DNA from: Prochilodus magdalenae
Taxonomy: Eukaryota > Chordata > Actinopteri > Characiformes > Prochilodontidae
NCBI GenBank assembly: GCA_024036415.1
Contig: JAMWET010002899.1
Span: forward strand, 465,001-529,000
Direction of reading: 5' to 3'
DNA length: 64,000 nucleotides
Part shown: positions 47,361 through 58,395 of the stretch, piece by piece
Position numbering within the stretch: the stretch's first letter is position 1
Layout: every line of letters begins with the position of its first letter
Made by a program: the position numbers and the translations under genes
The notes under the pieces: generated by a model
What the model saw: the letters and a program-made list of their open reading frames with translations, nothing else
The model's database searches: none
What the model was told of the DNA's origin: nothing

Positions 47361-47846
47361 CAGAGATGAGCACTCGAGTTCGAGTTGCACTTGAGTTGCA
47401 TATAAATAGACTGAGTTGACTTGTAACTCGTCTATAATGACTCTCGACTCTGTCCAAAATAACACATGAACATCAAGTTTCTTTCCGTTACCATCCAGGG
47501 ACGGCGTGCGGAAGTTACAGAAAAATAATTCCTTTGTGTATGTGTACTTTATTTGGTTGATTTGGGACACGCCCCACGGACACGGACCAATCACAACATC
47601 CGACTTCAGCGCGTGCGTGATGTCAGTGAGCGGCGCCAAGTGTAAACACAACGCTGTAGCATGGCTTCGGCGCGCGCGCCGTATGTGGTAGGCTTTGGTT
47701 ACAGGGAATTCACAATCCTAGCATATAACAGAAGAGTGGCGACGTGCAGAGAGTGTGGGAGACAAATTACAGACACTGGATCGACCACATCAAACTTCAT
47801 ACGGCATCTGAAAACACACCCGGATAGGTTTGTGCTAGCCGCTTAG
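47361..47846 (+). mobile_element. hAT-like element 5' portion with BED zinc-finger frame
   Basis: The start CAGAGATGAGCACTCGAGTT resembles the ends of fish hAT elements. A 61-codon frame at 47661-47846 encodes a BED-type finger: Cys29-x2-Cys32 and His49-x3-His53 in VATCRECGRQ and NFIRHLKTHPDRF. BED fingers head hAT transposases and the ZBED genes derived from them. No catalytic domain follows in the window. A host ZBED first exon is a weaker alternative. Confidence 0.6.
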
Positions 47847-48414
47847 CCGTTTAGCCATCATTCCAGCTATATAACATAGTGTTGACCCCTTCAGCTGGCC
47901 GGAAACAGGAAGTGTTTGAGGCAGAGTATGGTGCCAAAACAAAAAGTGATATTGCTTCTAGTTTGTTCTGTTTGGGAGTTGTAGAGCGTGTCATTTTTGT
48001 GAGTAAATATTGTAAGGAAATAGGTAGCATTTAAACAAACAAACAAAAAAATACAGTTGTGTGTTGCACACAAAGTTAATCTGTTGTGTTTTTTTTTTTA
48101 ATCCACAATTTATGCTACAGTTACTAGGTTAGCCTGATTTGAAGCCCATATACTGAGCTTGTAGCGGTGGAATAGATCAACACCCAGGAGGCAGCAGGAC
48201 TGAATGTTACTGTGTTCGCATTATAGGTTTGAAGTGTTTGGGTCGGGGTGTGTGCGTGCATTGTTTCTGTGACCATGACCATTTTGTAGTCTCTTTATTA
48301 TTGTTTGAACTATTTTGAATTATTATTTATATATGTTTATATATACTTATTTATTATATAACTATTATATATACTATATACTATTCATTATCACTGGTGT
48401 GTCTTATCGTGTAG

Positions 48415-48615
48415 GTTGCTGTAGCTCAGTGGAAAGCACCACTACGCCACCACCACATGTGGGAGACTGGGCTTTAAATCCCGGTCTTTGTGACTATGCT
48501 GTGCTACACCAGTAAGAGTCGTTGGGCAAGACTCCTACCACTACATTGGCCTCCCTGTAATATGATTCACCTTGTAAGTCGCTCTGGATAAGAGCATCAG
48601 CTAAATGACGTGAAT
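48415..48615 (+). repeat. tRNA-derived SINE, copy 2
   Basis: Same family as 42927-43140: A-box TGTAGCTCAGTGG, degenerate B-box (GCTTTAAATCC), tail GTAAGTCGCTCTGGATAAG. It is more diverged in the head. Confidence 0.85.
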
Positions 48616-48965
48616 GAAATGACATGACTCAAATCTGATGTAAAGGCATTGCAACTGAGCTTCCCTGTCTGTCACGGCTGAAATGCTTTTGCAATCCTGT
48701 TTGCAATCAGATGTTCAGCTTAAATGCTGGCTCTAAGAAGCATCGCTTTTTTCTTTAAACACGCTTCTGGTTTTTATACACATCGACATTTGATTGTACC
48801 TGTTTTATCAGCTCCATTTGCTGTATAGGAACACTTTGTAGCTCTAGAACTACAGCCTGTAGTCCATCTGTTTCTTTGTATACCCTGTTCTACAGTGTTC
48901 AGGAGCCCCATAGGACCACCACAGAGAACGCATTAGTGCTGAGAATGATCCACCACCCACATAAT

Positions 48966-49140
48966 GCGTTTGAAATGACCTGAAATTGAAATGCACCTGC
49001 TACCATGTAATACCTCCACGAGCACGAATGACAGCTGTGGTTGGATTTGGCATGGATTGGACACACTGATGTGGGCCACATCGCTGTTCAGACACACTTA
49101 CATTAAAGAAGTGGTCAGTTGGGCCAGATTTGGTGGACTA
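48966..49140 (-). mobile_element. Tc1-like fragment, inverted partner of 50210-50380
   Basis: About 170 bp reads as the inverse of 50210-50380 (shared words: ATTGGACACACTGATGTGGG, GCACGAATGACAGCTGTGG). The piece at 48890-48965 before it is a fragment of the composite repeat at 36690-37030. Confidence 0.6.
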
Positions 49141-49435
49141 TGGATTATGGACTTGGACTTCCAAGTCCATAGTCTACCTGTGGAAGACTATTGAACTTCC
49201 ACAGGTTGGGAATTACTGCCATAGAGAATGGTAGCATGGGAATTTCAGCCAAAACAATGACAATCAGATCTAAAATGCTTTTATTGGAGTTACTTAAAAA
49301 GCCCAAACCGCAGCAATAAGTGGCAACCCAGCAGTTTTATTACTGATGTCATGAAGAGATTTAGTATACATAAACTATCGCACTGTTGGTATCTGTGCAA
49401 CCCTAATTAGCTGTGCTCTAAAGTGGTCTTGTAAT

Positions 49436-49740
49436 GAAGCCAGGGCAAAGTCGTCGGAGAGCTGCCCTCTCTGGGGCTTTTACACATCATCTTACACTAC
49501 AGAGCCTCAGTAGACTGTACAAAGGACCAGATTAGGGCATATACGCAGAGGTTCTGGTAGGATCTGATCATGACTGACAATCAAAGCCTTTGATGGCACT
49601 TGTCATTCTGACTGGGGTTCTTCTGAGCTGTAGGATCTGACAGGTCTCTTTTATTTGGATCAATAGCCTCTGATTAGAACTACATCGTCGCATCTTTGAA
49701 GATGCTGGGGGATCGCACTCTGTCAAAAAATCGGTAAATC
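49436..49740 (+). repeat. Interspersed repeat, second copy of 44640-44990 family
   Basis: It has CTCTCTGGGGCTTTTACACA, ACAGAGCCTCAGTAGACTGT and TGATGGCACTTGTC. It lies between gfm1 and the latexin-type gene, inside the loop of an inverted pair (48966-49140 and 50210-50380). Confidence 0.65.
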
Positions 49741-49959
49741 TTTTATTCATTAAGGTACAAACTAAGTAAATGTGCCCACAAAGGTTCTGCAACGGTCTGA
49801 CTGTGTAGCTCAATCATCTCTGTTTTAGAACAAAGCAATAAAATAAAAAAAAAACTGGAGTCAGGATAGAGTGTGTGGAGTCAGTAGAACGTATTCTTAA
49901 TATTCAGATTGTGTTTGAAGGTGTTAGTAACTTCAGGCTCCTGCAGGTGGCGCTGCATA

Positions 49960-50400
49960 AGGATGATGGGGCTATAAATACCTGTGGGGTGTGAGTGACG
50001 CGGTTCATAGATTGAGAAGAGGTGGTACAGTGCAGGGCTTCAAAGCATATGTTAATGATTGGCTAGAAGGAGTGACTGTGGGCGTGGCCAAAGACCATAG
50101 TGTGAAGGAAGTAGCTGAATCTGCAGGTGTATGGAAGTGTACGGTCATACGGGTCTACCAGCAGTGGCTAAAATCCCAGTCTACAGGGAATTCTCCTCGG
50201 AATTGTGCCAGGGAAGGCATCCACCAAATCTGGCCCAACTGACCAACTCTTTAGCGTGTGTCTGAAACCCACATCAGTGTGTCCAGTCCATGCCAAAGCC
50301 AACCACAGCTGTCAGTCGTGCTCGTGGAGGTATTACACGGTAGCAGGTACATTTCAATTTCAGGTAATTTCAAAGTTATATGACGTCGTTATGTCAAAGT
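49960..50400 (+). mobile_element. Tc1-like fragment with helix-turn-helix remnant
   Basis: The frame at 49991-50242 includes KDHSVKEVAESAGVWKCTVI and RVYQQWLKSQST, which fits a Tc1-type DNA-binding region. The downstream part (50210-50380) is inverted relative to 48966-49140. No catalytic domain remains. Confidence 0.55.
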
Positions 50401-50654
50401 TACTTAAGAGATGCCATTATTAGTGTCACCCCAGTGACCTCCCTGTCCTCTCCTCCTCGTTCTCACATATTCTTCTTTCTCTCCCCCAGTTTCTGTTTGC
50501 TCTCTATTGATTCCCTCTGTAGGTCGCTGTAGTGGATTTCAGAGCTAGGAACTCCTATAGTTTGGGAATCACTTCATCACCACTACCACGACTAGCCCAG
50601 CATAAATAGATACTCAACTGATGTTACTTTGAACAAATTCAAAAGGTAGTTTGG

Positions 50655-50872
50655 CCCAGAGGAGGATGTGTCCCCCATGTGAGTCCTCCCAAGGTTTCTT
50701 CCTTCTACCTGAGGGAGTTGTACCTTGCCACCGTTGCCTTTGGCTTGCTCACCGGGGGCTTGTTTCTTTTCTCTCCTTAATGAATTATTATTACTGAATA
50801 TCTGTAAAGCTGCTTCGAGTCAACATCAGTTCTTAAAAAGCCCTATATAAATAAGTTTGATTTGATTTGAAT
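50655..50872 (+). repeat. Fish retroelement-type 3' segment
   Basis: It includes TCCCAAGGTTTCTTCCTTCT, CCTTGCCACCGTTGCCTTTG and a tail TATATAAATAAGTTTGATTT. This is a layout common as an interspersed repeat in teleosts. The rest of 50430-51590 shows nothing recognised. Confidence 0.65.
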
Positions 50873-51598
50873 CACCGCTATGGATAATATTAAAATGGGA
50901 ACAAATTGGGCCAAAAGAAAGACAATCAGATCTCCTGCTAAAATGCTTTTATTGGAGTTACTCAGTTTGAACAGTTCTCAGATATGACTGCCTTTTTACA
51001 GTGTCTGCATTGTTTCCTCAACAGGTTTGTGAACCGCAAAGATGTGCACGCCTAGCTCAACCACTTTGTAGTATCAGAAAGCTCATTCTAACGTAGACTA
51101 CTAGTGTTAAGATGAATAGAAGACTATACAGGATGCCACTGGCCTTTCTTCTAACACTGGTTTTGGTGGCTACCTACATAGGGACGTCATAAGGCACACA
51201 TAGGGAATGAATAGTTGAGTATTCATGAACCACTCGTGTCTGTACACGGAAGCTGGAATGTATTGTATGAAAAGAAAATGGCTCTGAATTGACATTAAGG
51301 CAATAGATTTTGTGTAATAGATATTTGTTCCATTGATGAGCATCATTCCCAACTAATGGAGCTTATAAGGCAGAGAGGTCTGGTATATCAGTATCCCAAG
51401 TACTGACATAAGCTGTTCATAAACACTCACATGTCAAAGTCCCTGTGTAGGTACCTAATGTCATTAGGTAACACCAGTCACAGAATTTCATCTTAGCGGC
51501 AGATCGATATTCGCATCGTAATAGAATGCTAGACGGATGTATTTGATATAGAAGAATATGCTGTGTGTGCTTTAAGCCATGGCTAAGATATCAAAACT

Positions 51599-51604
51599 TT
51601 TATT
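51599..51604 (-). terminator. Poly(A) signal of the latexin-type gene
   Basis: AATAAA on the minus strand lies 42 bp after the stop codon of the gene at 51646-58246. Confidence 0.5.
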
Positions 51605-51645
51605 TTTACATGAGGCATCATTCCCCTTTTACAAATTCACTGGCA

Positions 51646-54600
51646 TCACTGGGTTGGGGATTTGCAGTGGCATCGTGGCAGCAGTTCGGTCTCTAGCACT
51701 TTCACGCCCCCTGCTGGAGACCAGGACACTAGCAGCTTCCAGCGAATAATCTCCTGCAAACGTGTACAGTACAAATAGTTATTCAGATCAGTTTGTATGA
51801 GCCTAAATCTGCATTCAGCTTCTGCTTTTCATATTTCAAAAGAATAGCTGCACCCAGAAGGAATCAACCGACAGGATTGAAACTTGGTGGGTGGGTTTGA
51901 CATCATGAAACATGCCAATGATTTAGGTTTCACGCTCTGCTGTGCATGTGGGCCTTATAGCTGTACCTTACTGACCCAATAGCCACAACTGCGGACATTC
52001 AGCAGGCAGTGGAGCACTCTATGAGTCATCCTGTTGGTGCCAGCACCATTGGCACAGGACCCATGACTTCTTGCAAGCAGATGGTCACAATGACTCTTAA
52101 AATCACATCACCATCGCCAAAGACTGCAATGGTGTCATGCCAGACTGTCTCAGCGTGACTCAGAATGGTAGCACGTCATCTTCATTGAGCTGCACTTTTG
52201 TCTCGTTGGACGCACCATGGTCACTCCAACTCCACCCCTACTTCAAGAATATTCAAGCTGCTTTGGATGGATTATCACAGGGCACCATTGGGAACCTCTG
52301 CAACTCAAGGGCATGAACCCATACTGAGAGACACCACTTCTGTATGTGTAGCTCAGTAAATATTGCCCATATCAGTCTAAACTTGACCTCCACCTTCTTC
52401 CCAATAGCACTGCAGTCCCACAACTCCTCCTGGGTGCAACTGTTCTTTTGATGAGGAGTGTCTGTTTACCTGGGAAACCATATCGTGAAGGAGAATCTCA
52501 TACTCAAAACTCAGCTGGTCATCTAGAGTTTCCTAAAGGTTCAAAACAGAGGACAGTTATAGAGGCGGAACTCACAAAACGACGTTTCATCATCCAGATA
52601 CAGACCGAGGCTAAAATCAAATATAGTGTCTAATCCCATCTGATAATCTCTCATTTAATCTGAGATGGGTTTTAAATAAGGAGCAGTAGCACAGTCCACA
52701 AAGTCAACTACACAAGCACCACCTGACATGATCATCTGGCCTACCAGCTGCTTGATCTTGGCCACTTGAGCCATGTTATACAGCGTGTTCTCATTGGACT
52801 CGTTCAGCATGACGAAGCTAGAGGCCGCCCACGCCAGGTTCCAAAAAGGTTTCATCTCTGGGTCTGTGTTACCGTAGCTGTCTAGAGGGACAGAGAGAGA
52901 GAGAGTCTGTTGCAACTGTAACACAAGTGTCAAAGGTCCCCTGCTGTTAAGTCCATGCTGAAGAGGTCATACCTGGTATGTCCTTTGCAGACACAGCACT
53001 GCCTGGCACACTGTAGCGCTGGTAGAACTCCTCCTCCTTAGCCGAGGTGTTCAGATGAGGTAACCCCTCCAAGGAGCCCTGGACCTGTGGTGGACGCTGT
53101 GTCTCACCTCTGGGGTAGAGCACCTCCACGGAGCTTTGCACCTCTGAGCTCTGGAATACAAGATTCTTTAGCTGAACTTAAATAACTTCAATAAATAAAA
53201 ACAAGAACATTGACCTAACCGTATGCAAGACTGAAAAATGGTGAGTCACTCAAAGCATGTATAGTGCCTGATGTTGGCTTCTTTAGTTTTGCACTGGAGC
53301 AGCAAGGCTGATGTCCTTGCTGGTCTAAACTGGTTTATGCTTGTCAGGTGCTGGTCTGCTGCTGGTTTAGAACATCATACCAGCATTTAAAATACTAAAT
53401 ATACGGGTTTAGCTGGTACGGTTAGTTAATGTGTGTGATTCTGCACAAACTGTGTGCCTATATATCGTCACTGTCCAAAGAAAAACAAGTATCTCCAAAA
53501 TAGCATCTTTACAGCAGAGGACAAAAACCCCTTTTAACTTTAATGGAAGTCAATGGAACCAGACGTCTTTCCAAGCCCTTTTGGGCCATTTCTGTTGGTC
53601 CGTTTATCATGAGATTTTCACACAGTGTCAACGGCAGCTGCTGTGGTCAAATGATGTATAAAAGTAAAAATGGAGACACATGTTTTTCATTGGACAGCGA
53701 CGATATACAGTTTGTATATATAGTCTGTGTATATATGTCTTTGTATATTCTGTATTTTGGCTATATTTAATCTATCTCTTTTATTTCTCTTTATTTTAAT
53801 ATGTTTGGTGTGTATATAATGTTGTCCTGCTGTAGAGTATCAACCTGAGCCTCACCACAAGCATTTCAATGCAGAAATGTCCTGACACGTTGTGCAAATC
53901 ACAAATAAACCTGAAACTTAAATAATCACATGTGCTACCCCAAACCCTCCCAGCTAGCTATCACCTTTAGCCCCCCCCAAGAAATTAGTGCATACATAAT
54001 AATACAAAATTAATAATATATACACGTATATGAACCCTATGTGTAGACTAAATTGCATTTCCAATAGTCATAGACAGTAATGTCATATGTTCTCTTGATT
54101 GGAAAGTGGCAGTATGTTGTCTAAGAGCAACATTACTGTGTGTTTTAAAGGAGCAATTTGTAAGATGATGCAACCCGTCTAGTTCATACTCCAAACAATA
54201 GGGGGCAGTCCATCCTCCTCCCCTTACAGTTCTTACCAAGAGCTACACCCATTTTATGGGTCACTTTTTATATTTATGTCACTTCTTTCGTGTGCTGCTG
54301 AGCATGCGTTAGGAATGGCAGATACAAAGTGGTATTACAAGGCAGGACAGACAGGGCTAGCTAATTAGCATGCCAGCTTAAGTGAATACCTCTGCAACAC
54401 AGCAAATAGATGTCTAAAACATACAGTCAAAGCTGGTATTCCTTTACATTCTGTCATAATGTTCAGTTTAGTTTGGATTGTTTTGACTTGGAAATTTTAC
54501 ATATCGCTCCTTTAATGTAATGTTTATTTCTCCATACGTTTGCTATGCACTGCACTAGCTTATCTTAGGCTAACTAGGCTAAGCTCTCAGCGGAGACCAT

Positions 54601-57600
54601 GTCACAGGTTACGGGTTTTTAGCAGATATGTTCAAGTAAAAGCTGTGAACGTACTTCTCCAACCCAGTCCTTCACAGAGAACTCCAGAATGTACTTCATC
54701 CCTGCTTCAGCCATATCCTGTGGGCGACATTGAGACAAATGAGGAATTTGGTCACACCCATTTTTGGCTCTTTATTATACCATGCAATATACAGGTACTG
54801 TGCATTAACTTTATGGACAATAAACGACATATATAAAATACACAGTATACACAGACTATATGAGGAAAAGTAATATATAGACAATGTAATATTATTATAG
54901 GAATTAAATAGAGACAAGCAAGCGTTTAATTAACCATTCGATCAGTTCAAATCAGTTTGCTCACCTCAGTTCTCGCCTTGTGGACTCGGGTCACCGAGTA
55001 CAGGCTGAAGGGTGACCCGTAGAGGGTGTTGATGTAGTGCTGGGCCACATTGCCTGCTCGCCGAGCTTCATAATAATCAGGATTCAGTTCTTTCGAAGTC
55101 ATGACTAGTCCATTCTGAGCCACAGCAGAGAGAGAAGTCAAAGGTGGAGCAAACACATGATAAGGGGTGCGGCTGCTCAGCACAGGACTTTAGCCTTTAT
55201 CCTTCAGAACACTCCACTTCCCTCGAGCAAACAGTGAAAATAAGAAAACACTGAGGGGAAATAGAACCTGCAGGTCTGTGTAATGACTGGGTGTGTGTAG
55301 ATCTTCAGCACTGACAGACCCAGGTCTGCTGTGCCACTGCTGATGTCCAACGGCACTCTTGTGTAATAAACTTCCTAGTTCCTAGGTTTAGCAGCTGTCC
55401 CGCCTTCTCTTAAAGGTGCAGTCACTCACTTATGTTTTAAAGGAGCCCTCTGCTGTCCAGTGCTGTGTAGAAGGTTTTACCTGCATGTCATTGGCATGCC
55501 AGATTATACTTTGGGCTGTGAAGGCTCAAATCACTTGAGCCGTCACCTCACAAAGTAGTCAGACATCATGGCCCCTGCCTTACAAACTAATGAGACATCA
55601 TGTCCCCAGCCTTAAAAATTAATCAGACATCACTTCTCCTGCCTCAAAAACCAATAAGACATCATGTCCCCTGCCTCACAAACTAAAAAGACATTACATC
55701 CCAGTGTTACAAACTAATCAAACATCATGTCTAGCCTCACAAACTAATTAGATATCACGTCTCCTGCCTCACACACTATTAAGACATCATGTTCCAATCT
55801 TACAGATTAATCAGACATCACTTCCATTGCCTCATAAACTAATTAAATATGACTTCCCCTGCCTTACAAACTAATCAGACATCACTTCTCCTGCCTGACA
55901 AAGTGATCAGACATCACTTCCCCTGCCTTACAAACTAATCAGACATCACTTCCCCTGCTTTACAAACTAATCACACATCACGTCCCCTGCCTCACAAACT
56001 AACCAGACAAAACTTCCCCTGCCTCAAAAATCAGACATCACTTCCCCTGCCTTACAAACTAGTCAGATATCACTTACCCTGCCTTACAAACTAACCAGAC
56101 ATCACTTCCCCTGCCTTATAAACTAATCAGACATCACTTCCCCTGCCTTACAAACTAATCAGACATCACTTCCCCTGCCTTATAAACTAATCAGACATCA
56201 CTTCCCCTGCCTTACAAACTAATCAGACATCACTTCTCCTGCCTCAAAAATCAGACATCACTTCCCCTGCCTTGAAACTAGCCAGATATCACTTCCCCTG
56301 CCTTACAAACTAACCAGATATTACTTCCTCTGCCTTACAAACTAATCAGACATCACTTCTCCTGCCTTACAAACTAACCAGACATCACTTCCCCTGCCTT
56401 ACAAACTAACCAGACATCACTTCCCCTGCCTCAAAAATCAGACATCACTTGGACCCAGGTTTACTGTAAAGCTGCTTTGTTAACCTGACCACTTTCCAAC
56501 CTCTCTTTACCCCCATGAATTTTTTGTGTGATTCCTACATAAATGAGAGCATGAGAATATTCAAGATCCATGGGATGGATTATCAGGACACCATTAGGAA
56601 CCTCTACAACTTGAGTTAGCAAACATGGCGACCAGATGCCATACTGAGAGACAGACTTCTGTATGTGTAGCTCTCTAAATATTTGATCATATCAGTCCAA
56701 ATTTATCATCAGTTATTGATCCTGGTGACCTTTATCTTCTAGCACTGACCTGCAATCCCACACCTTCTTCTGGGTGCAGCTATTCTTTTGATAAGATAGG
56801 ATAAGATCATCTGTGATAACGTGTGGTTAGTATAGCAGGAGTCTCTAAGAAAATGGGGATGAGCTCAATTAAACTGAACACATGACTGTGATCCTGCTTT
56901 GTGTTTTTTACATGCACAGTCTCCAGTAAGGGTATCTGTCTTGTCTAATGCAGTCAAGACAAGACAGACTCATCGGAGAGCTGCTCTCTCTGGGGCTTCT
57001 ACACATCGTCTTACACTACAGAGCCTCAGTAGACTCTACAAAGGACCAGTTAGGGCATATACACAGAGGTTCTGGTAGGATCTAATCATGGCTGACAATC
57101 CAAGCCTTTGATGGCACTTGTCTTGCTGACTGGGGTTCTTCTGCTCTGGGTTTGAATGGAAATGTGAGCTATCGGATCTGACAGAGCTCACAGGTCTCAC
57201 TCTTAATAATCAATAGGCTCTGATTACAACTACAAGTGTGCCTTCATGTCCCGGTCCTCTCCCTTTTGTTCTCACTCTCATTCTGCTTCCTCTCCCTTAC
57301 TTTCTGTGCTGGTTTACAAGAAGGCCAGTTAAGAAAAACCACAGGTCCAGGGTTATGAGCACAGCTGTGTTTACTCAGTGTATGTTAAAGGGGTGCAGCT
57401 CCTTGAACATGATTGCGAATGGAATGACAGTAAGCTACTGACAGTCGCTGTCCAAAGAAAAACATGTATCTCCATTTTTGTCGATTTTCACTTTCGTGCA
57501 TCATTTGAACACAACTGCTGCTGTTAACACTGTGTAAACATTTCATGAAGAATGGACCAATAGAAATGGGATAAAACTTCTTGGAAAGATGTCCGGTTCC

Positions 57601-58246
57601 ATTGACTTCTATTAAAGTTAAATAAGGTTTTTGGCCTCTCCTGTAAAGTTGCCATTTTGGAGATACCTGTTTTTCTTTGGACAGTGACGATATAATGGTG
57701 GTGACTAGATGTTACCAGGTAACCCCAATGGGCTCCTCAGTTGTTGTCTTCTCTGAGGCCTCCATATTGTTAAGGTCATAATCATGGGATCAGTAACAAG
57801 CCGACATCAAGTTTAATGCCTCACAGTCTGCACAACCACCACAATGAATCCCAATAGAATTTTGGAATACCACTGCAGTTCTCTTTAAGCCCTTTTAGAG
57901 TTCTCAGTCGAGTACTTTGGAACGTTGTCTGCTTTACAAATGAGACTTTGAAAAGTGTCCAGTGCTGTATGAGTCTAATCAGATCAAAAAGATCATGTGA
58001 AGTTCAGAAAATGTCGCCAACTACATCAGGAAACTGAACGTTTTCAGGAGTTTTCCTACACAGAGCAGCAGAACTTACCTCTGACATGGATTCATTGTTG
58101 TAGACCAGTAAAACACAGCTGGAGGGGCACTCCACCTCGCCCTGGGGAGTAGAGCTTGGGGCCAGAGGCGGTGGGGTGCTGGGAGCCGCTGGACACGACC
58201 AGAACTGCAAGAAGACAATCAAACAAACCAAGTAGGACCGATCCAT
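51646..58246 (-). CDS. rarres1: Secreted latexin/RARRES1-family protein, complete
   Basis: Seven coding exons on the minus strand: 58079-58246, 54965-55114, 54655-54717, 52973-53150, 52745-52881, 52470-52532 and 51646-51753 (stop TGA 51646-51648). They join in phase to 288 aa. The start at 58244-58246 is chosen because a signal peptide follows (MDRSYLVCLIVFLQFWSCPA). After a short Pro/Ser-rich stretch come two cystatin-like halves of the latexin fold: AGNVAQHYINTLYGSP (exon 2), EVLYPRGE (exon 4), then DPEMKPFWNLAWAASSFV (exon 5), FEYEILLHDMVSQ (exon 6) and EIIRWKLLVSWSP (exon 7). Sequons NES and NTS are present. Latexin (222 aa, no signal peptide) inhibits carboxypeptidase A. RARRES1 (294 aa, with N-terminal hydrophobic segment) is a retinoid-induced relative. 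Length and signal favour RARRES1, but the gene could represent the common fish homologue of both. The expected EIIP motif reads EIIR. Convergent with gfm1. Confidence 0.87.
51843..52445 (+). mobile_element. Tc1/mariner-like relic filling intron 6
   Basis: The ends ATAGCTGCACCCAGAAGGAA and CTCCTGGGTGCAACTGTTC match the 14205-14919 family. It takes up most of the 716-bp intron between exons 6 and 7 of the latexin-type gene and ends about 20 bp from the splice donor at 52462-52469. The transposase is degenerate (only traces of the 14417-14707 frame). Confidence 0.78.
53461..53706. repeat. ATATCGTC-family palindromic repeat, full copy
   Basis: TATATCGTCACTGTCCAAAG at the left and GGACAGCGACGATATA at the right, about 246 bp, in intron 3 of the latexin-type gene. 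Confidence 0.85.
54145..54515. repeat. TTAA-bounded inverted-repeat element
   Basis: The left end TTAAAGGAGCAATTTGTAAG and right inverse ACATATCGCTCCTTTAA enclose about 370 bp. Its right end is 139 bp from exon 3 of the latexin-type gene. Confidence 0.7.
55543..56450. repeat. 33-bp minisatellite (about 27 units)
   Basis: Units of about 33 bp share CAGACATCACTTCCCCTGCC followed by TTACAAACTAAT. The left third is more diverged (ATCATG, GTCCCC forms). The right two-thirds is uniform, with several units shortened by loss of the CAAACTAA portion (CTCAAAAATCAGACATC). It lies in intron 1 of the latexin-type gene and has no coding role. Confidence 0.96.
56541..56795 (+). mobile_element. Tc1/mariner-like fragment, right part
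   Basis: It matches 14665-14919 (ATTATCAGGACACCATTAGG, ACTGAGAGACAGACTTCTGT) and ends CTTCTGGGTGCAGCTATTC. Confidence 0.7.
56945..57310 (+). repeat. Interspersed repeat, third copy of 44640-44990 family
   Basis: It contains CTCTCTGGGGCTTCTACACA, ACAGAGCCTCAGTAGACTCT, and the 3' block TTTTGTTCTCACTCTCATTC that also precedes gfm1 exon 15. Confidence 0.7.
57443..57693. repeat. ATATCGTC-family palindromic repeat, inverted full copy
   Basis: It begins GTCGCTGTCCAAAGAAAAAC and ends TTGGACAGTGACGATATA, with the interior in the opposite orientation to 2152-2406. It lies in intron 1 of the latexin-type gene. Confidence 0.85.
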
Positions 58247-58395
58247 GTCAAGAGGGAAGGCTTGAGAGAGCTCTGGAGACAGACTGCGTGGAACCTGGAA
58301 GGGGAACTGAGTAAACAGGCTCTGGTTTAAGAAGCTGAACGGGGAGTTGCAGTAATAAGACAAGATTACACTGTCCAGATAAACGTCTCAAAAAC

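Noticed and set aside
52655..52744. Reading exon 5 of the latexin-type gene straight through to a stop at 52655
   Set aside because: The read-through residues do not fit the family. A GT donor after 52745 leads in phase to the conserved segment in exon 6.
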